NCBI GenBank assembly: GCA_934589225.1
Contig: CAKTNS010000002.1
Span: 1-64,000 of the forward strand
DNA length: 64,000 nucleotides
From: an uncultured Oscillospiraceae bacterium
GTDB taxonomy: Bacteria > Bacillota > Clostridia > Oscillospirales > Oscillospiraceae
Direction of reading: 5' to 3'
Below, piece after piece: positions 17,274 through 25,573 of the stretch (the stretch's first letter is position 1; each line of letters starts with the position of its first letter). Both the position numbers and the translations under genes were made by a program. Below the pieces are notes generated by a model. The model saw nothing but the letters and a program-made list of their open reading frames with translations. It did no database searches and had not been told where the DNA came from.

Positions 17274-17962
17274 TGGCGGGCGCAATTTTCAAATCTTCCG
17301 ACCTGCTGGCTGATCTGGAGCGTATTGTAAAGCTGCATACCCTGCATTACCAGGAAGATTTTGAGTTGGATAAAAAGCTGCTGACAGAATTATGCGCGTC
17401 TGCCACCCCGGAGGATTATCACATGATCTGGATGTCCCGTGTGAACGGAACACATTGCTTGCGGGAACGGGAGATTTTTCTGGCAGACAGCTATGAAAAC
17501 CATGTCTGGCATTTCTATCATGAGCAGCTGCATGACAGTGTTCTGGCGTATGCCCTCACGCTGACCGGCATGGAAAACGGCAAAATCAAAGCAGATATTT
17601 TTCCGTTAGATTATCCGGCATACGCAGAACGCACCAAGGCGCTGACTTGCTCCGTAGAGCGCATGACCGCCGGGTTTGAAGATGGAACGCAGCACACCTT
17701 TCCTTACCGAGAGCGCCGCAGTCAGATTGCCGCGCTTACTTCTGCTCACGGTGCTATGCAGTGCATGACGCTTCACCCGGAGAGCGAGCGGGAGCTTGCA
17801 ATGATCCTCCTTCGGGAGCGCACGGCCAGAGAACGGAATGCAAAGGTTTCTGATATTGACGATCACTTTGCGCAGTTGGAGAAGAAATCTGTCAGGAGCA
17901 AATTGAAGGTCGAGCGGAATGTCAAACCGCCCGCAAAAAAGAAAGCGGTGCCGGAACGATGA
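17273..17962 (+). CDS. Hypothetical protein of the mobilisation region
   Basis: 229 residues, overlapping the previous gene (TGATG). No family recognised. It starts with an alpha-helical LLADLERIVKLHTLHYQEDFELDKKLL stretch (LLADLERIVKLHTLHYQ and onward), has a Trp/His-rich middle (YHMIWMSRVNGTHCLREREIF, reading from about 47) and a basic tail (KLKVERNVKPPAKKKAVPER) that could contact nucleic acid. It overlaps mobC by four bases, so it may be an accessory factor of DNA processing; this is inference from position only. Confidence 0.6.
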   Translation: MAGAIFKSSDLLADLERIVKLHTLHYQEDFELDKKLLTELCASATPEDYHMIWMSRVNGTHCLREREIFLADSYENHVWHFYHEQLHDSVLAYALTLTGMENGKIKADIFPLDYPAYAERTKALTCSVERMTAGFEDGTQHTFPYRERRSQIAALTSAHGAMQCMTLHPESERELAMILLRERTARERNAKVSDIDDHFAQLEKKSVRSKLKVERNVKPPAKKKAVPER

Positions 17963-18297
17963 AGGACAACAGCCGCAAGACGCAGCTTCACTTTGTCGTT
18001 TCCGAGCCGGAACTTGACCGAATCCGGCAGCGCATGGAGGAATGCGGCGTTGTCAACCTCTCAGCCTTTCTGCGGAAAATGGCATTGGACGGGTACATCA
18101 TCCACCTGGATATGACGGAGCTGCAGGAACTAACCCGGCTCCTGCGGATCTGCTCCAACAACCTGAACCAGTATGCCAAACGGGCAAACGAGGTGGGCAG
18201 CGTCTATGCCGCCGATGTAGAAGATCTGCACTCGCGGTTGGACGAGATATGGAAACTGGCCGGAAAGCTGCTGCAAGGATTCGCAAACATTCCATGA
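17959..18297 (+). CDS. mobC: MobC-type relaxosome accessory protein
   Basis: 112 residues, ATGA overlap with the gene before. It has the MobC pattern: a beta-strand and ribbon-helix-helix-like N-terminus (KTQLHFVVSEPELDRI), NLSAFLRKMALDGYI, then LLRICSNNLNQYAKRANEVGSVY. MobC proteins bind oriT and help the relaxase melt and nick it. The relaxase lies three genes downstream. Confidence 0.9.
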   Translation: MKDNSRKTQLHFVVSEPELDRIRQRMEECGVVNLSAFLRKMALDGYIIHLDMTELQELTRLLRICSNNLNQYAKRANEVGSVYAADVEDLHSRLDEIWKLAGKLLQGFANIP

Positions 18298-18381
18298 ACT
18301 TATCTCCGGTCATTGCCTTTTCTATCCCGGCACGATAGAATTTGGGCAGAAGAATCATTATATTTTGAAGGAGGATCCGCT

Positions 18382-18672
18382 ATGCGTTTGCTTTTGAAAA
18401 TCTTATCCTTGCCGCTTCTGGTGGTCACCGGGATTCTCTATGCTTTTTGCAAATTCCTTGTTCTTGCGTCTGGGGCCGTCCTCGGCGTTCTGTCGGGAAT
18501 CGTCTTTCTGATAGCCATAGGTATCTTTTTCGCTGCGGGCCTGTGGGGCGGTCTTGCCTGGCTGCTGATCGCGTTTCTGATCAGCCCATACGGATTGCCG
18601 CTGTTGGCGGCCTGGGCCGTGGGATTGCTTGGCGGCGCCCATGACAGTATCAGAGAATTCGTCGTATCATAA
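18382..18672 (+). CDS. CD1845-family membrane protein
   Basis: 96 residues from the ATG at 18382 (GAAGGAGGA upstream). Nearly all of it is hydrophobic: three or four helices (LLLKILSLPLLVVTGILYAF, VLASGAVLGVLSGIVFLIAI, LAWLLIAFLISPYGLPLLAAWAVGLLGG), ending in SIREFVVS. It matches the small CD1845 membrane proteins found between mobC and the relaxase in CTn/Tn1549 elements. Role unknown, likely at the coupling or transfer membrane complex. Confidence 0.82.
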   Translation: MRLLLKILSLPLLVVTGILYAFCKFLVLASGAVLGVLSGIVFLIAIGIFFAAGLWGGLAWLLIAFLISPYGLPLLAAWAVGLLGGAHDSIREFVVS

Positions 18673-18677
18673 AAATT

Positions 18678-18710
18678 GGAGCGAGACATTTCGGTGTCCC
18701 GCTCCTTCTC
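18678..18710 (+). terminator. Stem-loop after the CD1845-family gene
   Basis: GGAGCGAGACA (18678-18688) and TGTCCCGCTCC (18695-18705) pair with one mismatch, followed by TTCTCTAT. It may be an attenuating terminator before the DUF3849-relaxase pair. Confidence 0.6.
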
Positions 18711-18738
18711 TATATCTGTATATTTTGGAGGAAAGCCT

Positions 18739-19236
18739 ATGAAAGATAATACACCTCTTTATCGGTATCCGGGCTCCCATGCCCGGGAACATGGCGAGCT
18801 GGAACAGTACCGAGCTTCCAACCGCGCCAATCTGCAATGCAAAGAAAGTATCGAAGCGGCTATCCGGGAGCATTACTGGGACAACCGCCTTGACCCTGCG
18901 GGTGCCCGGCAGGTACTGGATGATTTTGGCTCTGGACGAGTTACCTATCTGCTTGCCAATACGATTCGTTGGGCAGATTGGGATCTGCGCTATTCCCGGG
19001 ACAACAAAGCCTGGGCGCAGACGATCCCGGTCTATCCGAACCCGGATTTTGAAGGCCATGACCGGAATGCCAATTTTGTCATCAACAGTCACCCCGGTCT
19101 TGTGGATCTGTTTACCGACCAGACACGGGAAGAACTGAAATTGCGCCAGCAAGAGAAAGCGTCCGTGCGAAAGCAGCTCAAAGAAACAACCGTTGCTCCG
19201 ACAAAACACACGCCTGTAAAACAGCAGGAGCGATAA
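18739..19236 (+). CDS. DUF3849 family protein
   Basis: 165 residues from the ATG at 18739 (TTTTGGAGG upstream). The DUF3849 pattern is clear: TPLYRYPGSHAREHGELEQYRASNRANLQCKESIEAAI (TPLYRYPGSHAREHGE and onward), VTYLLANTIRWADWDLRYS, NPDFEGHDRNANFVINSHPGL. These soluble proteins are common neighbours of relaxases in conjugative elements of Firmicutes, with unknown function. The gene ends two bases before the relaxase ATG. Confidence 0.82.
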   Translation: MKDNTPLYRYPGSHAREHGELEQYRASNRANLQCKESIEAAIREHYWDNRLDPAGARQVLDDFGSGRVTYLLANTIRWADWDLRYSRDNKAWAQTIPVYPNPDFEGHDRNANFVINSHPGLVDLFTDQTREELKLRQQEKASVRKQLKETTVAPTKHTPVKQQER

Positions 19237-19237
19237 A

Positions 19238-20644
19238 ATGGCGACCACGCGGCTCATGCCCTTGCACACAGGAAAGGGGCGCAATGTCTCCACCGCCATT
19301 GCCACGGTGATCGATTATGTGGAAAATCCGCAAAAGACGGATTACGGCAGACTGATCTCCGGCTATGGATGCGATACCCGAACAGCAGATGCCGAGTTTC
19401 TTCTTTCCAAGCGGCAGTATCAGCAGCTGACCGGCAGACAGCGTGGGACGGATGATGTGATTGCCTATCATCTGCGGCAGGCGTTTCTTCCGGGGGAAGT
19501 ATCACCGGAGGAGGCAAATCAAATCGGGCAGGAGCTGGCAATGTCGCTGACCAAAGGAAAGAATGCCTTTGTGGTCTGTACCCACATTGACCGCCACCAT
19601 GTGCATAATCACATCATCATCAATTCCACCTCGTTGGACTGCACCCGCAAATTTCGGAATTTCTGGGGTTCGACCTGGGCTATCCGCAGGCTGAATGACA
19701 AGCTGTGCGTGGAGCATGGCCTGTCCATCGTAGAAAAGCCGAAGCCCAGCCGCAGTCATTACGGCACTTGGCTTGGAGATGACCAGCGTCTTTCTCAACA
19801 GGAGCGGCTGCGCCGGATCATTGATGAAGTGCTGGCGGAAAAACCGCAGGACTTCCCAGATTTTCTGAAAAAGCTGGAAGCGGTCGGTGTGGAAGTCAAC
19901 CAGGAGCGGAAAAATCTTCGTCTGCGGCTGTCACCCCAGGACCGCTTTACCCGCTGCAACACGCTCAAAGGCGATTACACGGAGCTGGCAATCCGGGAAC
20001 GCATTGATGGACATCGTACCGTGCAGCCACGGCGTATTCCGAAGAAAGCGTCTCCGAAGATCGGCCTTCTGGTAGATATTGAAGCGGCCATGCGAAACGG
20101 GAAAGGTCCTGGTTATGTACGCTGGGCCAAGGTGTTCAACCTGAAGCAGCTCTCGCAGGCTGTGATTTATTTGAAAGAACACGGCGACATGGATTACACC
20201 GAGCTGCGGGAAAAGTCTGGCGCTGCCACCACTCGTTTTAATGATCTCTCTACCCAACTCAAAACGCTGGAAGGTCAAATGACAGCAAACGCCGAACTGC
20301 AAAAGCAGATCGTCAATTACGCCAAGACCCGGGCGGTGTATGTGGAGTACCGCAAAGCCGGATACAGCCAGAAATTCCGAGCTGAGCATGAGGCCGATAT
20401 TCTTATCCATCAGGCGGCGAAAAAGCACTTTGATGACATCGGCATTGAAAAGCTCCCCTCCATGAAAACGCTGCGGGAAAACTACGCGGAGCTGCTGGCC
20501 GAGAAGCGGAAAGTTTACGCCGACTACAAGCAGGCTCGCTCCGACATGCGGGAGCTTTACAATATCCGCGCCAATGTGGAGAGCCTGCTTGAACTTTCGC
20601 CCCAGCAGGAAGCTGAGAAAGAAACACAAAAATCCCGTTCCTGA
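19238..20644 (+). CDS. MobP-like relaxase / mobilisation nuclease
   Basis: 468 residues. It nicks oriT and stays covalently bound to the transferred strand. The N-terminal nuclease domain (about 1-270) contains the metal-binding three-histidine motif HIDRHHVHNHIIINS (116-130). The catalytic tyrosine is probably in the N-terminal part (Y28 or a nearby Tyr), not certain from sequence. The C-terminal half is helical and charged (AKTRAVYVEYRKAGYSQKF, LRENYAELLAEKRKVYADYK), as usual for these relaxases. The noncoding segment just downstream could hold its oriT. Confidence 0.9.
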   Translation: MATTRLMPLHTGKGRNVSTAIATVIDYVENPQKTDYGRLISGYGCDTRTADAEFLLSKRQYQQLTGRQRGTDDVIAYHLRQAFLPGEVSPEEANQIGQELAMSLTKGKNAFVVCTHIDRHHVHNHIIINSTSLDCTRKFRNFWGSTWAIRRLNDKLCVEHGLSIVEKPKPSRSHYGTWLGDDQRLSQQERLRRIIDEVLAEKPQDFPDFLKKLEAVGVEVNQERKNLRLRLSPQDRFTRCNTLKGDYTELAIRERIDGHRTVQPRRIPKKASPKIGLLVDIEAAMRNGKGPGYVRWAKVFNLKQLSQAVIYLKEHGDMDYTELREKSGAATTRFNDLSTQLKTLEGQMTANAELQKQIVNYAKTRAVYVEYRKAGYSQKFRAEHEADILIHQAAKKHFDDIGIEKLPSMKTLRENYAELLAEKRKVYADYKQARSDMRELYNIRANVESLLELSPQQEAEKETQKSRS

Positions 20645-20804
20645 CTTTTTCAGTATTTCAGCGTTCGTAGAACGCGTAGCCGTCACCACAGGTGGCGATC
20701 TCAGGGGTTTGGGGAATCGACCCCAACAAGCATTTGCGGGAGGTAGCGGGTCGGTGCCTCCCGTAAAATACGCAAACTTGTACAAGTTTGCATTGCTTGC
20801 CACC
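20645..20804. other. Hairpin-rich noncoding segment, candidate oriT
   Basis: Within about 110 bases there are four structures: CACC/GGTG (20684-20694), TTGGGG/CCCCAA (20709-20726), CGGGAGG/CCTCCCG (20737-20763) and the perfect 20-bp palindrome GCAAACTTGTACAAGTTTGC (20772-20791). It lies directly after the relaxase gene. Clustered inverted repeats next to relaxase and mobC are the normal look of an oriT, but no nic consensus was identified, and the CGGGAGG hairpin could also be a terminator. Confidence 0.45.
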
Positions 20805-20833
20805 TTGAAAAGCTACGAATATTCGTATATAAT
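20805..20833 (+). promoter_or_regulatory. Promoter of the HTH-LysR pair with an internal palindrome
   Basis: TTGAAA (20805-20810) and TATAAT (20828-20833) are spaced by 17 bases. The spacer contains the perfect palindrome ACGAATATTCGT (20815-20826), placed where a repressor would block RNA polymerase. The small HTH protein or LysR downstream are the obvious candidate binders. Confidence 0.75.
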
Positions 20834-20869
20834 GTATTTGGATAATTTTACGCTGTCGGAGGGGTCACA

Positions 20870-21067
20870 ATGAACGGCTATATTTCCATTCGGGAAGCCT
20901 CTTATAAATGGGGCGTTTCGGAACGACGAGTCAACCAATACTGTTCTCTCGGGCGTATTCCGGGGGCAGAACGATTCGGGCGTTCCTGGGCAATTCCTTC
21001 TGATGCAAAAAAGCCAAGTGATCCTCGTAAATCCCAAAGTAAAAAACAGGAAAGGGGCATGATGTGA
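20870..21067 (+). CDS. Small excisionase/MerR-like helix-turn-helix protein
   Basis: 65 residues, with TCGGAGG upstream of the ATG. A single HTH_17/excisionase-like domain (YISIREASYKWGVSERRVNQYCSLGRIPGAERFGRSWAIP) fills positions 4-43, reading YISIREASYKWGVSERRVNQ first. A basic, disordered tail follows (KKPSDPRKSQSKKQERG). It overlaps the LysR gene, so the two regulators are co-expressed. It could act as a DNA-bending cofactor or autorepressor at the palindrome in its own promoter. Confidence 0.8.
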   Translation: MNGYISIREASYKWGVSERRVNQYCSLGRIPGAERFGRSWAIPSDAKKPSDPRKSQSKKQERGMM

Positions 21068-21969
21068 TGTATAACCCACAACTTGAGACTTTTCTCCGCG
21101 TGGCGGATGCAGGCAGCTTCAATAAAGCCGCCGAAGAAAGCTACATCACGCCCACGGCTGTCATCAAGCAAATCAATCTTTTAGAAGAATCCCTCGGCGT
21201 GAAGCTATTCGACCGGAGTCACCGTGGGCTGACATTGACAAAAGCCGGACGCTCCATGTATCAGGACGCCAAATATATCATTCGATATTGCCGGGACTCC
21301 GTAACGCGGGCAAAAAACGCCATGCAGGAGGATGAGAATATCATCCGCATCGGTTCCTCGCCCATGACTCCGGCACAACTCCTGATGGAGCTCTGGTCCA
21401 GAGTTCAAACTCTGCACCCGGACATCAAATTTCAGATTGTCCCCTTTGAGAACACCCCGGAAAATGCGAGAGAGATCCTTGCAAATCTCGGAAAGAACAT
21501 TGATGTAGTAGGCGGCATTTTTGATGAGACCATGCTGAATCTGCGTGGTTGTGCTGGGCTGGAATTGGTCAGAGGCCCGTTCCACTGTGCTGTTTCCATT
21601 CACCATCGACTGGCAGCAAAGGATAAATTACAGATCACAGATCTTTATGGCGAAAATCTCATGCTGATGCACCGGGGCTGGAGCCATTATGTGGATCAAC
21701 TCCGGGATGACCTCTGGCAGCACCATCCGCAGATCCATATCGTAGATTTCGACTTTTATAACATGGATGTGTTCAACCGCTGTGAGAACACCAATGATGT
21801 GCTGCTGGCGATTCCCGGTTGGGCAACTGTCCATCCGCTTTTGAAGGTAATTCCAGTGGAATGGAATTACAGCATTCCCTATGGCATTCTCCATTCCCCG
21901 GAGCCGACACCGACAGTACAGCGCTTTTTAGATGCAGCCAAAATCATCAGCAAAGAGCTGTACAACTGA
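21067..21969 (+). CDS. LysR-family transcriptional regulator of the redox cargo
   Basis: 300 residues from the ATG at 21067 (a GTG at 21064 adds one residue). The N-terminal LysR HTH is complete (LETFLRVADAGSFNKAAEESYITPTAVIKQINLLEESLGVKLFDRSHRGLTLTKAG, starting LETFLRVADAGSFNKAAEES). A helical linker and a periplasmic-binding-like effector domain (about 90-295) follow. Residues usually sensing the effector cannot be predicted. It shares the strand of, and directly precedes, the cargo operon, separated from it by its own terminator, and is the likely activator of that operon. Confidence 0.9.
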   Translation: MYNPQLETFLRVADAGSFNKAAEESYITPTAVIKQINLLEESLGVKLFDRSHRGLTLTKAGRSMYQDAKYIIRYCRDSVTRAKNAMQEDENIIRIGSSPMTPAQLLMELWSRVQTLHPDIKFQIVPFENTPENAREILANLGKNIDVVGGIFDETMLNLRGCAGLELVRGPFHCAVSIHHRLAAKDKLQITDLYGENLMLMHRGWSHYVDQLRDDLWQHHPQIHIVDFDFYNMDVFNRCENTNDVLLAIPGWATVHPLLKVIPVEWNYSIPYGILHSPEPTPTVQRFLDAAKIISKELYN

Positions 21970-21970
21970 T

Positions 21971-22037
21971 TATAACCTAAAGGTATATACTGATGAACGA
22001 AGCGAGACTTCTCTTGAAGTCTCGCTTTTTTTATAAT
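21971..22037 (+). promoter_or_regulatory. LysR terminator, possible LysR box and cargo promoter
   Basis: A strong terminator (GCGAGACTT 22002-22010, AAGTCTCGC 22017-22025, then seven T) ends the LysR gene. Just upstream is the imperfect dyad TATAACCT-AA-AGGTATAT (21971-21988), fitting a T-N11-A LysR box. TATAAT (22032-22037) follows the T-run without a good -35 box, as expected for an activator-dependent promoter. The LysR box and promoter are inferred; the terminator is clear. Confidence 0.6.
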
Positions 22038-22071
22038 AGAGGCAGAAGTTCAGGAAAAGGCAGATGATGAT

Positions 22072-23049
22072 ATGAAGTTTGGATGTTTCTCTGCGTTGCT
22101 GTTTTGTACGGCGCTTCTGCTGAGCGGCTGCGGTGCTCGTGAACCGCAGGAACCTGCGGAAACCACTCCACCCCAAACAGCAGCATTTACAAGGGAAAGC
22201 AAAATCAAAGATGTGAAGAATGCTCCAATATTCGGCTCTTACGGACAGTTGCTGTTCCCTGTAGAGGATGCCTATTACAGCGGCGACACGCTGGAAGATC
22301 TCGGTCTGACCTACTACAGTCATATCGATCCGGACGAAACAGTGGAGATCGTGAACACCCTGCGAGAGCGGGCAGCGGACGGCCAAACCATCTTCTATGA
22401 CATCTACACCGACGAGGAAAAGGCGGCTGACCCTGCCAAAGAAGATACAGGATTGTTTTTCTTCAAGGGTGTACCCGGCGAAAAATTCGCTATCTGCAAT
22501 GCGGGCGGAGCCTTTGCCTATGTGGGCGCCATGCAGGACAGCTTCCCTCATGCGCTGGAGCTTTCCAAAAAGGGTTACAACGCCTTCGCTCTCATTTATC
22601 GCCCCGGCGCACAGACCGCCTGCGAGGATCTGGCAAGAGCCATCCGCTTCATCTTTGACCATGCGGACGAACTGGAAGTGGACACCGATTGCTACTCCCT
22701 ATGGGGCGGTTCGGCAGGTGCACGGATGGCGGCGTGGCTGGGGTCTTACGGTGCAGAAGCCTTTGGCGGCGGCGATCTGCCCCGTCCCGGTGCGGTCATC
22801 ATGCAGTACACGGGACTGAGCGAGTATTCCGAAAGTGATCCGCCCACCTATGCCTGTGTCGGTGACAGGGACGGCATCGCCAACTGGCGGGTCATGCAGG
22901 CGCGACTCGAAGCCATGCAGCAGGCCGGGATCGACACGGAGTTTCATGTGTATTCCGGTCTGGGTCACGGCTTTGGACTTGGGGCTGGAACCAGCGCCGA
23001 AGGCTGGATCAATGATGCCGTTTCCTTTTGGGAAAAACAAATGAAGTAA
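22072..23049 (+). CDS. Secreted lipoprotein alpha/beta hydrolase (cargo gene 1)
   Basis: 325 residues. Lipoprotein signal peptide with lipobox LLSGC (Cys about 20), followed by a short Pro/Thr-rich linker. The alpha/beta-hydrolase core shows an oxyanion-region segment (FAICNAGGAFAYVG), the nucleophile elbow GGSAGA, an acid in GDRDGIAN and a catalytic His in GLGHGFG. Family members hydrolyse esters (carboxylesterase-like). Its location is the outer face of the membrane. It begins the eleven-gene cargo operon and has two paralogue-like companions downstream. Substrate unknown. Confidence 0.82.
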   Translation: MKFGCFSALLFCTALLLSGCGAREPQEPAETTPPQTAAFTRESKIKDVKNAPIFGSYGQLLFPVEDAYYSGDTLEDLGLTYYSHIDPDETVEIVNTLRERAADGQTIFYDIYTDEEKAADPAKEDTGLFFFKGVPGEKFAICNAGGAFAYVGAMQDSFPHALELSKKGYNAFALIYRPGAQTACEDLARAIRFIFDHADELEVDTDCYSLWGGSAGARMAAWLGSYGAEAFGGGDLPRPGAVIMQYTGLSEYSESDPPTYACVGDRDGIANWRVMQARLEAMQQAGIDTEFHVYSGLGHGFGLGAGTSAEGWINDAVSFWEKQMK

Positions 23050-23065
23050 TTGAGGAGGATGACAG

Positions 23066-23689
23066 ATGAAAAAGAAAACATGGCTCATCATTGCGGCGGT
23101 TCTCGTCATTGTCGCAGGCGGCGTATTCACACTGCTTCGCCTGACGGGTGGTTCGCATACTGCCATAGACCGTGACCCTGAGCCGGAGGTCAGCGGAAAC
23201 AGCAATGTGCTGGTGGCCTATTTCTCTTGGTCGGGAAACGGTCAGCAGATGGCGGATTGGATCGCTGAGGAGACCGGTGGGGACTTGTTCCGGATTCTGA
23301 CCGAGGAGCCTTACGGTGACGACTTTGATTCCACCGCTTCCCGTGCGCAGACGGAGCTGAACAACGAAACCCGCCCGGCGTTGTCTACCCATATCGATCC
23401 AGAGGTCATGGCAGGCTACGATGTGATCTATCTTGGTTTCCCGGTTTGGTGGTACGACCTGCCAACGCCAGTCTGGAGCTTTCTGGAGGAATACGATCTA
23501 TCCGGAAAAAACATTATCCCATTTTTCTCCCACAACGGAAGTTCCAATGGAGCAAACAGCTTAAACCGTATTGCAGAGCTGGCACCGGAGGCAACCGTGC
23601 TGACCGATGAGGCACTTTCCATCCGTGGCAGCAGCGTAGACGGTTCGGAGCAGCAAGTGAAAGAATGGGCGGCAAAGTTTGAAAACTAA
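23066..23689 (+). CDS. Membrane-anchored, outward-facing flavodoxin (cargo gene 2)
   Basis: 207 residues, with GAGGAGG upstream. An N-terminal membrane helix (TWLIIAAVLVIVAGGVFTLL) with Lys residues inside puts the rest outside. The flavodoxin domain starts near residue 47: VLVAYFSWSGNGQQMADWIAEETGG with the FMN phosphate loop SWSGNG, then YDVIYLGFPVWWYDLPTP and FFSHNGSSNG. Flavodoxins carry electrons through FMN and are normally cytoplasmic, so the anchor is notable. It would need an electron donor in or across the membrane; the DUF4405 protein of the same operon is a candidate. Confidence 0.85.
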   Translation: MKKKTWLIIAAVLVIVAGGVFTLLRLTGGSHTAIDRDPEPEVSGNSNVLVAYFSWSGNGQQMADWIAEETGGDLFRILTEEPYGDDFDSTASRAQTELNNETRPALSTHIDPEVMAGYDVIYLGFPVWWYDLPTPVWSFLEEYDLSGKNIIPFFSHNGSSNGANSLNRIAELAPEATVLTDEALSIRGSSVDGSEQQVKEWAAKFEN

Positions 23690-23705
23690 CAGGAGGTAAC
23701 GGAAC

Positions 23706-24863
23706 ATGAACAATTTTATTTTTGAAAACAAGACCAAGGTGTATTTCGGCAAGGGCGGCGTGAAAGAGTACCTCGGCAGTCTGCTGGGGAACTATGGTGA
23801 AACCGTCATGCTGGCCTATGGCGGCGGCTCCATCAAGCGCAATGGCGTGTATGATGAGGTCATGGGCATTCTGAACGCCGCCGGCAAGCGTGTCGTGGAG
23901 TTCGACCGCATCATGCCTAATCCCACCTATGCCAAGGCGCAGGAGGGCGCAAAGCTGGCGCGGGAAAATCATGTTGACCTTATCCTCGCCGTGGGCGGCG
24001 GCAGCGTGTCCGATTGCTGCAAGGTCATCTCCGCGCAGGCCAAACTGGACGAGGACATTTGGGAACTGGAGAACACCAAGCACACATTCCCAACAGAGTT
24101 TATCCCCCTCGGCACTATCGTCACGGTGTTCGGCACCGGCAGCGAGATGAATAACGGTGCCGTCATCACCCACGAGGAAAAGAAAATCAAGGGCGCTCTT
24201 TGGGGCGCACAGGCGGATTTTGCCTTCCTCGACCCCAGCTATACCCTGTCCGTTCCCATGAAGCAGGTCATCTCCGGTGCGTTCGACACACTGAGCCACG
24301 CCATGGAGACCTACTTCGGCAAGCCAGATGAAAACAATCTTTCCGATGACATCAGCGAAGCCGTCATGCGCAGTGTCATCAGCAACACCCGCGTGCTGCT
24401 GACCGACCCGGAGAATGATGACGCAAGAAGCGAGCTGGCCTGGGCGTCTGCCATGGCGGAAAACGGCATTTTGAAAATTGGCAAGGTCACGGACTTTCAG
24501 TGCCACATGATCGAGCATCAGCTGGGTGCCTACACCAACTGCAACCACGGTGCAGGGCTGGCGGTCATTCACCCGGTTTTGTACCGCCACATCTACAAGT
24601 CCGGCGCAGCCCGCTTCGCCCGCTGGGCGCAGAGCGTGTGGGACATCGCACCCAAGGGCAGTGACGATGAAACTGCCTCTGCCGGTGTGGAAGCACTGGC
24701 TGCGTTCATCAAGGAAATTGGACTGCCCACCACCTTTGCAGAGCTGGACATTCCCGCCGGCACCGACTTCCGTGCCATTGCTGATTCTACCGTATTCACC
24801 GAGGGCTGCTGCAAAAAGCTGACCCACGATGAAATATATGACATTCTCTGCGAATGTAAATAA
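23706..24863 (+). CDS. Iron-containing alcohol dehydrogenase (cargo gene 3)
   Basis: 385 residues, cytoplasmic. It matches the butanol-dehydrogenase/YqhD branch of group III alcohol dehydrogenases: the nucleotide-binding GGGS (LAVGGGSVSDCCKVI), GTGSEMNNGAVI, and metal ligands in AFDTLSHAMETYF and HQLGAYTNCNHGAGLAV. It reduces aldehydes to alcohols with NAD(P)H. In this operon it would remove aldehydes released by the hydrolases or other reactions. AACAGGAGG ribosome site; 16 bases behind the flavodoxin gene. Confidence 0.9.
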   Translation: MNNFIFENKTKVYFGKGGVKEYLGSLLGNYGETVMLAYGGGSIKRNGVYDEVMGILNAAGKRVVEFDRIMPNPTYAKAQEGAKLARENHVDLILAVGGGSVSDCCKVISAQAKLDEDIWELENTKHTFPTEFIPLGTIVTVFGTGSEMNNGAVITHEEKKIKGALWGAQADFAFLDPSYTLSVPMKQVISGAFDTLSHAMETYFGKPDENNLSDDISEAVMRSVISNTRVLLTDPENDDARSELAWASAMAENGILKIGKVTDFQCHMIEHQLGAYTNCNHGAGLAVIHPVLYRHIYKSGAARFARWAQSVWDIAPKGSDDETASAGVEALAAFIKEIGLPTTFAELDIPAGTDFRAIADSTVFTEGCCKKLTHDEIYDILCECK

Positions 24864-24895
24864 AACCAAAATTGAATTGAAAGGATGATTTAATC

Positions 24896-25573
24896 ATGAA
24901 AAAACTGACTGCACTACTGCTGAGCGTCGTGCTCGTACTTAGCCTTGCCGCCTGCGGCTCTGCCAACAAGCCTGCATCTTCCACCACGCAGCCCGAAACC
25001 TCTGCGCCGACTGAACATCCTACCACCGAACCGTCCGAAAGCTCCTCGACCGCTCCCGCAGAATCCGAGCCGGAGACCCAGCCCGAGACCGGCAAGACGC
25101 TGGTGGTCTACTACTCCGCTTCCGGTAACACCGAGCGGGTGGCCAAGGATATTGCAGAGGCCGCCGGTGCCGACCTCTTTGAGATTGTTCCCACCGAAGT
25201 CTACACCAGCGAGGACCTGAACTGGACGAACTCCGACAGCCGCGTCAGCCGGGAGCATGACGACGAGTCCCTGCGGGATGTGCCCCTGGCCACCACTGAA
25301 GTTCCCGATTGGGATTCCTATGACACCGTGTTCATCGGTTATCCCATCTGGTGGGGTATCGCAGCGTGGCCCGTGGACACCTTTGTAAAAAACAATGATT
25401 TCACCGGCAAGACCGTCATCCCCTTTGCCACTTCTTCCTCCTCCGGCATGGGTCAGAGCGGCAGTTTGCTGGCCGACATGGCCGGTACCGGCGACTGGCA
25501 GGAAGGCCAGCGGTTCTCCTCCGGCGTTTCCAGTGATGATGTGCAGTCCTGGGTCAATGGACTGGGGCTGTGA
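24896..25573 (+). CDS. Flavodoxin lipoprotein, outward-facing (cargo gene 4)
   Basis: 225 residues. Signal peptide with lipobox LAAC, then a 45-residue Ser/Thr/Pro/Glu tether, then a flavodoxin domain (about 67-225): TLVVYYSASGNTERVAKDIAEAAGADLFEI with the SASGNT loop, YDTVFIGYPIWWGIAAWPVDTF, FATSSSSGMGQSGS. This is the second extracytoplasmic flavodoxin of the operon, and differs from the first in anchor type and sequence. Its stop overlaps the start of the next gene (TGATG), suggesting coupled translation. Confidence 0.87.
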   Translation: MKKLTALLLSVVLVLSLAACGSANKPASSTTQPETSAPTEHPTTEPSESSSTAPAESEPETQPETGKTLVVYYSASGNTERVAKDIAEAAGADLFEIVPTEVYTSEDLNWTNSDSRVSREHDDESLRDVPLATTEVPDWDSYDTVFIGYPIWWGIAAWPVDTFVKNNDFTGKTVIPFATSSSSGMGQSGSLLADMAGTGDWQEGQRFSSGVSSDDVQSWVNGLGL

